Of a stretch of DNA of 64,000 nt, positions 58,822-64,000 are shown piece by piece. Within the stretch, counting starts at the first letter, position 1. Each line of letters starts with the position of its first letter. Source of the DNA: an uncultured Lachnospiraceae bacterium (lineage in GTDB: Bacteria; Bacillota; Clostridia; Lachnospirales; Lachnospiraceae); NCBI GenBank assembly GCA_947589095.1, contig CANQBX010000004.1, positions 24,575 to 88,574 of the forward strand, in the 5' to 3' direction. The translations under genes and the position numbers were made by a program. Below the pieces are notes generated by a model. The model worked only from the letters and a program-made list of their open reading frames with translations, ran no database searches and was not told the origin of the DNA.

Positions 58822-59484
58822 TTATGCCCCCAATCGATAGCCGACGCCGCGCACCGTTTCAATGCAGTCGCCGCAGCGTCCGAGCTTTGTCCGCAGCGTT
58901 CCGATATGGACGTCTACGGTACGGGTTTCGCCCGCGTAAGAGACGCCCCATATACTTGTAAGGAGCTGGTCGCGCGTAAACACCCGGCCGGGATTCTCCA
59001 TAAATTTCCGCAGAAGTTCATATTCTTTAAAGGTAAGCTCCGCCCGCGTTCCGTCGGCAGTCACGATGTGCTGCGCCGTGTCCATCCGGATCCCGCAGTG
59101 TGAGAGCGTTTCGCCTGTGGAAGACTGCGCCGCGCGGCGGAGCACCGCTTTCACGCGGGAAACCATTTCCATCATGCCGAAGGGCTTGGCAAGATAGTCG
59201 TCCGCGCCCAGATCCAGTCCGATCACCTTATCGTACTCGGTTCCTTTCGCCGTGGCCATGATGACCGGCACGCGGTTTCCCTCCGACCGCAGACGTTTCA
59301 GAATCGTGATGCCGTCCTCGCCGGGAAGCATAATGTCAAGAAGCACCAGCTCCGGTTTTTCCCGGCGAAGCGCCTCCCAAAAAGCCGCTCCGTCAGAAAA
59401 GCCCACAGCCGTAAAACCTGCGGCGTTTAAGGCGTATATCATTAAATCACGGATCCCGTCGTCGTCTTCTACACAGAAAATCAT
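58822..59484 (-). CDS. OmpR/PhoB-family response regulator of the phosphate locus
   Basis: The 220-residue regulator has a receiver domain (acidic pocket VEDDDG, phosphoacceptor Asp50 in LVLLDIMLPGEDG, conserved Lys in LAKPFG) and a C-terminal winged helix (LTFKEYELLRKFMENPGRVFTRDQL, RTVDVHIGTLRTKLG). I choose the ATG at 59484 because AAGGA lies 10 nt upstream; the TTG at 59493 is too close to it. It is two bases from the kinase gene, which points to a PhoB/PhoP-PhoR pair. It would bind the Pho box in front of pstS. Confidence 0.88.
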   Translation of the reverse strand: MIFCVEDDDGIRDLMIYALNAAGFTAVGFSDGAAFWEALRREKPELVLLDIMLPGEDGITILKRLRSEGNRVPVIMATAKGTEYDKVIGLDLGADDYLAKPFGMMEMVSRVKAVLRRAAQSSTGETLSHCGIRMDTAQHIVTADGTRAELTFKEYELLRKFMENPGRVFTRDQLLTSIWGVSYAGETRTVDVHIGTLRTKLGRCGDCIETVRGVGYRLGA

Positions 59485-59613
59485 GAGATTCAAGTCCTTT
59501 CCGACAATGAGAGGAAGACCAGCAGCAAGCTGTCTTTCTCAAACCCATAATAGCATTATTTCATATTCTTTTCAATCCGATAAAGGTTTCCCCGTCTATT
59601 ATTCGGCCGGTTG

Positions 59614-60264
59614 CTATACGACCTCCTGCGACTTTTCCCCGGTAACGGAAAACAGCACCCAGCCGGCAATGTTCGCGGCGTGATCGCCGATCCGTTCAAA
59701 ATATTTCGCCGCCATCAAAAGGTCGAGGGCATATTCTCCCTCGGTGGGATTTTGCGCGATCAGAGAGATCAGGCTGTTTTTGATCCCGACAAAATAATCG
59801 TCCACGATATCGTCGGAAGCAATAACCGCCCCGGCTATGGAGATATCCTGCTTCACATAGGCGTCCACACTGTCCGTTACCATTTTCGAAGTCTCTTTCG
59901 CCATTTCACGGATCCGGATATGTTCGGGAAGCGTCCGGCCGTTCAGGAAGGGAAGGATTTCCGCGATGTCCTCCGCCTGATTTCCGATCCGCTCCATATC
60001 CGTTACCATTTTCAGCGCGGCGGATATCTGCCGCAGATCGCGCGCCACCGGCTGCTGCTGGAGGAAAAGCCGCAGGCACATGGCTTCGATCTGCCGCTCC
60101 TTTTCGTCGATCTCATGGGCGAGCGGCGCGATCCTTGCCGCCAGCGCATCATCCTTCTGAATGAGGGCGGAGGCTGCGAGAGAGATTGCTTCTTCGCACA
60201 GCGCCCCCATACGGATCAGTTCCTGTCCCAGCGTGTTAAGCTGTTCGTCAAATCGTTTTCTCAT
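59614..60264 (-). CDS. phoU: Phosphate-specific transport regulator PhoU
   Basis: PhoU links the PstSCAB transporter to the PhoR-like kinase and represses the regulon when phosphate is plentiful. The 216-residue all-helical protein has two PhoU repeats, each with the acidic metal-binding motif (EEAISLAASAL and MERIGNQAEDIAE in the first half, RIGDHAANIAGW in the second). The start overlaps the pstB stop as TAATG. It lies 120 bp before the response regulator gene. Confidence 0.94.
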   Translation of the reverse strand: MRKRFDEQLNTLGQELIRMGALCEEAISLAASALIQKDDALAARIAPLAHEIDEKERQIEAMCLRLFLQQQPVARDLRQISAALKMVTDMERIGNQAEDIAEILPFLNGRTLPEHIRIREMAKETSKMVTDSVDAYVKQDISIAGAVIASDDIVDDYFVGIKNSLISLIAQNPTEGEYALDLLMAAKYFERIGDHAANIAGWVLFSVTGEKSQEVV

Positions 60265-61019
60265 TATCCAAACCTCCCTGTAATATAATCCTCGGTACGC
60301 TTGTCCGTGGGATTCGAAAACATTTTTTCCGTCTCTCCGTACTCTATAAGCTCTCCCAGAAGGAAAAACGCCGTTTTATCTGAAATTCGCACCGCTTGCT
60401 GCATGTTGTGTGTGACGATGATGATCGTGTATTTTTCCTTGAGAGTCATCGCAAGCTCCTCGATTTTCGAGGTGGAGATCGGATCAAGCGCCGAAGTCGG
60501 CTCGTCCATCAAAAGGACCTCCGGCTCCACGGCTAAAGCGCGGGCGATGCAAAGTCTTTGCTGCTGTCCGCCGGAGAGCCCCAGCGCGTTCTTTTTCAGC
60601 CTGTCTTTGACTTCATCCCAGATCGCCGCATCCTTAAGAGACCACTCCACGATATCGTCGAGCTTCGCCTTCGCGCGGATCCCATGGGTGCGCGGGCCGT
60701 AGGCGATATTGTCATAGACCGACATGGGGAAGGGGTTGGGCTTCTGGAAGACCATACCGATTTCCCTGCGCAGAGAATTGACGTCGACGCCGGGCGCGAA
60801 GATATCGTTTCCCTTATAGCATACCTCGCCCGTGATCTTAACGCCGGGAATCAGGTCGTTCATCCGGTCCAGCGTTTTTAAAAATGTGGATTTTCCGCAG
60901 CCGGACGGCCCGATGAGCGCCGTGATCGCCTTTTCCGGAATATGCAGGTTGACATGGTGGAGCGCCTGGACACTGCCATACCAGAGATTCAGATCCCGGA
61001 CAGTAATCATATCTTTCAT
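60264..61019 (-). CDS. pstB: Phosphate ABC transporter ATP-binding protein
   Basis: PstB powers high-affinity phosphate uptake. The 251-residue ATPase has Walker [20 protein letters not shown] with the PstB-specific RMNDLIPG continuation, Q-loop [13 protein letters not shown], signature [15 protein letters not shown], Walker [14 protein letters not shown] and the His switch VTHNMQQA. The ATG overlaps the pstA stop (ATGA). Confidence 0.97.
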   Translation of the reverse strand: MKDMITVRDLNLWYGSVQALHHVNLHIPEKAITALIGPSGCGKSTFLKTLDRMNDLIPGVKITGEVCYKGNDIFAPGVDVNSLRREIGMVFQKPNPFPMSVYDNIAYGPRTHGIRAKAKLDDIVEWSLKDAAIWDEVKDRLKKNALGLSGGQQQRLCIARALAVEPEVLLMDEPTSALDPISTSKIEELAMTLKEKYTIIIVTHNMQQAVRISDKTAFFLLGELIEYGETEKMFSNPTDKRTEDYITGRFG

Positions 61020-61876
61020 AAATTCTGCCTCCTTTTCAGCGCGCGCCCCGCAAGCATGGCGAGAAGATTGATGACGAGGGTGAGGATCATCAGGATCGCC
61101 GCGATCGCGAAGGCCACGCCAAACTCGCCCTGTTCCTTGGCGTAAACATAAAGGGCGACTGTCAGCGTCGCTCCGGCGCTTCCGAGTCCATCAAAAAATC
61201 CGTTCAGCGCGTGGGCAAATCCCGCCGTAAACAGCAGAGCCGCTGATTCTCCCAGGATACGTCCCACGGACAGAATGCAGCCCGTGATGACGCCGTCGAT
61301 ACAGCCGGGAAGAACCACCGTGCGGATCACGCGCCATTTCCCGGCCCCGAGGCCGAAAGCCCCCTCGCGGTAGGACCGGGGCACGGTTTTCAGGCTTTCC
61401 TGCGTGGTGCGCATGACGGTCGGCAGATTCATGATGACAAGCGTCAAAGCTCCGGCCAGCAGAGAAGTCTGCATATTCAGGAACTGACAGAAGAATAGCA
61501 TACCCACCAGGCCATAAATGATCGAAGGAATACCGGAAAGCGTCTCGGCGGCGTATTCGATCAGAGCGACGATCCGTTTGTTCTTCGCGTATTCCGTGAG
61601 GTAAACAGCGGCGCCCACGCCGAGCGGCAGCACAAACGCCAAGGCGGCGATGATAATATAGATCGTGTTCAGGATATCCGGCAGAATACCGATCTGCCCC
61701 GTTAAGTAGCTTGGTTTTGTAGTCAGAAGCGTCACAGAGACATTTGGAATCCCTTTTGCGAGCACATAGACCAGCAGAAACAGAACCAGTCCGCAGGTCA
61801 TGGCGGCGCAGCCCTGGCAGAGAACCTGAAGCAGGACAATGACTGTTTTCCGTTTTACGCTCATTTGGCTGTTCAT
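61016..61876 (-). CDS. pstA: Phosphate ABC transporter permease PstA
   Basis: The 286-residue membrane protein has six predicted helices and the coupling-helix region [23 protein letters not shown] (EAA loop) near residue 165, typical of Pst[17 protein letters not shown] is the conserved family segment. It forms the channel with PstC, whose gene ends 4 bp upstream. Confidence 0.95.
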   Translation of the reverse strand: MNSQMSVKRKTVIVLLQVLCQGCAAMTCGLVLFLLVYVLAKGIPNVSVTLLTTKPSYLTGQIGILPDILNTIYIIIAALAFVLPLGVGAAVYLTEYAKNKRIVALIEYAAETLSGIPSIIYGLVGMLFFCQFLNMQTSLLAGALTLVIMNLPTVMRTTQESLKTVPRSYREGAFGLGAGKWRVIRTVVLPGCIDGVITGCILSVGRILGESAALLFTAGFAHALNGFFDGLGSAGATLTVALYVYAKEQGEFGVAFAIAAILMILTLVINLLAMLAGRALKRRQNL

Positions 61877-61880
61877 TGTT

Positions 61881-62747
61881 TCATCCCTCCTTATCGCGTT
61901 TCAAAAAGAAATTCAGAGCCGCGTTGATAAGCATAATAAACAGGAAAAGCACAAGCGCGATCGAGAACAGCGCCTGCCTCTGCAGCCCGCTGGAGTAGGA
62001 CATTTCGCTTGCGACCGCCGTTGTCAGAAAGCGGACGCTTCCGAAAAGCTCCGGTAGATTCGGTGCGTTGCCGGATACCATCATGACCGCCATCGCTTCT
62101 CCGACCGCCCGCCCGACACCCAGCACTACCGCCGCGGCGATCCCGCTTCTGGCCGCGGGAACCGACACCTTAAACCAGGTTTCAACCGGCGTCGCGCCCA
62201 AAGCGAGAGAAGCGTCCTCGTATTCCTTCGGAACGGCCTCCAAAGCGGTGATCGACACGTTGATGATGGAGGGCAGGATCATGACCGCCAGCACGATGAT
62301 CGCCGCCAGGAGGCTCGCGCCGTCCGAAATGCGGAACAGCTTTCGGATACCGGGAACCAGCACCATCATTCCGACTAGGCCGTAGACGACGGAGGGGATA
62401 CCCGCCAGGAGGCTGACGGCGCCGGAGACAATCATTCGGATTTTCGCCGGCGCCATCTTGGCCAGATAGACCGAGGTCAGAAATCCAACAGGTACGCCAA
62501 TCAGGATCGCGCCGGCTGTACCGTAGACGCTGGTCAGGATAAAGGGCAGGATCCCATAGGAGGGTTCCTTTGCGGTAGACGCCCATCTGGCGTTAAACAG
62601 GAAATCCTTAAGTCCGATCGTTCGGATCGCCGGAATTCCAGCAAGAACCAGATAGAGCGTGATCAGCAGCACGCATCCGACCGTGATCAGTCCGAGGATC
62701 AGAAAGATGCCGTGGATCATATTCTCAAAGGCTTTTTGCTTATTCAT
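61881..62747 (-). CDS. pstC: Phosphate ABC transporter permease PstC
   Basis: The 288-residue protein has six predicted helices, GIPSVVYGLVGMMVLVP and the EAA loop EYEDASLALGATPVETWFKV. FLFNARWASTAKEPSYGILPF is the external loop characteristic of PstC. It follows pstS by 66 bp on the minus strand. Confidence 0.95.
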   Translation of the reverse strand: MNKQKAFENMIHGIFLILGLITVGCVLLITLYLVLAGIPAIRTIGLKDFLFNARWASTAKEPSYGILPFILTSVYGTAGAILIGVPVGFLTSVYLAKMAPAKIRMIVSGAVSLLAGIPSVVYGLVGMMVLVPGIRKLFRISDGASLLAAIIVLAVMILPSIINVSITALEAVPKEYEDASLALGATPVETWFKVSVPAARSGIAAAVVLGVGRAVGEAMAVMMVSGNAPNLPELFGSVRFLTTAVASEMSYSSGLQRQALFSIALVLFLFIMLINAALNFFLKRDKEG

Positions 62748-62813
62748 CCTTGTTCTCCTTATTTTGGGAAAAGCCGTCGGCGATGCGATGATCCAGCCTC
62801 CGGCTGATACTCC

Positions 62814-63623
62814 TTATTTTACGGGCACAGCGCCTGCCTGTGAGATCAGGGGAGCCGCTTCTTCGGAAAGTGCGAAATCAAAGAACTTCTGCGCCGTATC
62901 GGAAAGCTTTGCGTCATTCTTTGTCACCAGCACAAACGGCCGCTGAATGACGTAGCTGCCGTCCTTGACGGTCGCTTCGTCCGGAACAACGCCGCCTACG
63001 GAGAGTGCTTTTACCTGATCGTTCACAGCGGCGAGGGAGGCGTAGCCGATCGCATCCGGATTCTGGGAAACCGTTGTGATCACGTCGCCGGTAGAAGTGA
63101 GCTCCTGACGATATTTACAGGCGTCCTCCGTACCTGTAATGGATTCGAACCCGTCTCTGGTTCCGCTGCCGGCCTCGCGTCCGATCACGACGATCTGTGC
63201 GTCATTTCCGCCGAGCTTCGACCAGTTTGTGATCTCCCCCGTATAGATTTTCGCGATCGTATCGACATCAAGATCTTCAACCGCGTTTTGCGGATTCACG
63301 ATCACAGCGATCCCATCATAAGCGAGGACGGTTTCCGTAAGACCGCCTGCCTTTTCCTCCTCCTTCAGGCTGCGGCTGGAAAGTCCGATGTCGCAGCGGC
63401 CTTCCTGCACGGCCTGAATCCCGGAGCCGGAACCGGTGGGATTGTAGGTAAATGTCACGCCGTCATTATTTTCCTGAAAGGATTCTCCCAGAACGCCGAT
63501 CACTTCCTCCATGGAGGTGGAGCCGTCGGTCGAAACAGAGCCGCCCTTTTGTTGCGCCGCGCAGCCCGCAAGCGCCGAGCCTGTTAAGAGAGCGGTAAGG
63601 AACACTGATAAAATTTTCTTCAT
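62814..63623 (-). CDS. pstS: Phosphate-binding lipoprotein PstS
   Basis: The 269-residue receptor has a lipoprotein signal ending SALAGC (Cys21). Phosphate-binding segments are visible: VSTDGSTSMEEV near residue 31, TYNPTGSGSGIQAV near 59, and IGREAGSGTRDGFESI near 145. The ATG at 63623 is chosen for its signal peptide and AAGGAGAA site; the frame runs open to 63671. As first gene of the locus it is preceded by a Pho box. Confidence 0.94.
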   Translation of the reverse strand: MKKILSVFLTALLTGSALAGCAAQQKGGSVSTDGSTSMEEVIGVLGESFQENNDGVTFTYNPTGSGSGIQAVQEGRCDIGLSSRSLKEEEKAGGLTETVLAYDGIAVIVNPQNAVEDLDVDTIAKIYTGEITNWSKLGGNDAQIVVIGREAGSGTRDGFESITGTEDACKYRQELTSTGDVITTVSQNPDAIGYASLAAVNDQVKALSVGGVVPDEATVKDGSYVIQRPFVLVTKNDAKLSDTAQKFFDFALSEEAAPLISQAGAVPVK

Positions 63624-63707
63624 TTTGAAATTCTCCTTTGCTGTTTTATTTCCCCTTGGGTACGGTTCCATGGTAGCTCCGAAAAATCAAATTTGTTATC
63701 GCTCTTA

Positions 63708-63725
63708 TGTAAAATGGATGTAAAA
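63708..63725 (-). promoter_or_regulatory. Pho box upstream of pstS
   Basis: On the minus strand TTTTACA occurs twice with an 11-bp period (TTTTACATCCATTTTACA), the arrangement of PhoP/PhoB half-sites in Firmicutes. It lies about 85 bp before pstS. Confidence 0.6.
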
Positions 63726-63829
63726 TTCGCAGACGTCCGAAGAATCTATTAAGCTACCGTCAATTAAATCTGTAAAACTCATAAAGACCATAAAATCCAT
63801 AAAGTCCGCTGACCTCGAAAGAATCCTTA

Positions 63830-63858
63830 TTGATTCTGATTCATGCTTACGCTATAAT
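63830..63858 (+). promoter_or_regulatory. Promoter of mutL
   Basis: TTGATT and TATAAT are 17 bp apart, about 70 bp before the mutL start. Confidence 0.6.
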
Positions 63859-63867
63859 AGTGGTGTG

Positions 63868-63893
63868 AAAATCAACTATCAAAATCAACTGTC
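63868..63893. repeat. 13-bp direct repeat in the mutL leader
   Basis: AAAATCAACTATC is followed directly by AAAATCAACTGTC. Confidence 0.6.
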
Positions 63894-63929
63894 AGGCAGA
63901 TGAAATGGAATGGAATGGAGGACAACGGT

Positions 63930-64000
63930 ATGCCGCATATTACGGTGCTGGATCAGAGTACGATCGACAAGATCGCGGCGGGGGAAGTGATCGAGAGGCC
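63930..64000 (+). CDS. mutL: DNA mismatch repair protein MutL, N-terminal fragment cut by the window end
   Basis: The 23 complete codons visible contain ITVLDQSTIDKIAAGEVIER, the universal N-terminal helix of MutL with the catalytic Glu of the GHKL ATPase. GGAGG lies about 8 nt before the ATG. The gene has its own promoter, in keeping with its separation from mutS. Confidence 0.93.
   Translation, partial: MPHITVLDQSTIDKIAAGEVIER

Overview
The window is a chromosomal segment of a low-to-mid-GC anaerobic Firmicute, most likely a gut member of the Lachnospiraceae (clostridial cluster XIVa). This is inferred from the gene repertoire: AsnA-type asparagine synthetase, a YprB-like nuclease, GHKL/LytTR two-component genes, a DUF896 protein, a holin-like type I toxin, a T-box threonine leader, an Aquifex-type aconitase, and the miaB-mutS-mutL order. 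Strong AGGAGG ribosome binding sites and TTGACA/TATAAT-type promoters agree. There are no rRNA or tRNA genes, no CRISPR array, and no recognisable transposase or phage module.

Layout. 0-6.6 kb: asnA (minus), a cytidylate-kinase-like protein, an SH3/NlpC-P60 wall hydrolase, a YprB-family nuclease and a GH27 alpha-galactosidase coupled to a small zinc-ribbon protein. 6.8-9.8 kb: a circularly permuted ATP-grasp, alpha-E and transglutaminase cluster that probably makes or processes an unknown peptide. 10-13.2 kb: a holin-like type I toxin with an antisense RNA, a small membrane protein with a P-loop kinase, and a tandem pair of aspartoacylase-like proteins of which the second has lost its metal ligands. 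13.3-18 kb: SGNH esterase, GH5 lipoprotein and GH31 glycosidase, a small plant-glycan set. 18.1-20.4 kb: a 764-residue protein of unknown family. 20.5-27.3 kb: a tandem structured repeat, a LytTR regulator, a second copy of the toxin locus with an APH-like kinase, a soluble GHKL sensor and a heterodimeric ABC exporter. 27.5-35.8 kb: aconitase, isocitrate dehydrogenase, PrpF-like isomerase, a second aconitase-family hydratase and a LysR regulator. 35.8-38.4 kb: methyltransferase, GNAT and phosphotransferase. 38.4-42.4 kb: a threonine T-box leader, then an AAA-ATPase/PD-(D/E)XK gene, then thrS. 42.8-49.2 kb: TldD/PmbA pair, msrA, an aromatic-acid-exporter-like protein, DUF896 and proA. 49.2-52.4 kb: a DUF3160 lipoprotein and a membrane protein with pentapeptide repeats. 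52.4-64 kb: miaB, mutS and the start of mutL, with a complete pstSCAB-phoU-PhoB/PhoR-like locus on the opposite strand between mutS and mutL.

The most unusual things are architectural. Two conserved transcription units look split: the Thr T-box from thrS, and the LytTR regulator from its GHKL partner. The mutS-mutL pair is separated by the phosphate locus. The toxin locus occurs twice with an identical antisense-promoter geometry and a covarying hairpin. A roughly 112-bp structured repeat occurs as a tandem pair plus a distant third copy whose stems covary. Short degenerate tandem repeats of unrelated sequence recur in front of many genes, and in two cases similar repeats lie in frame inside proteins.
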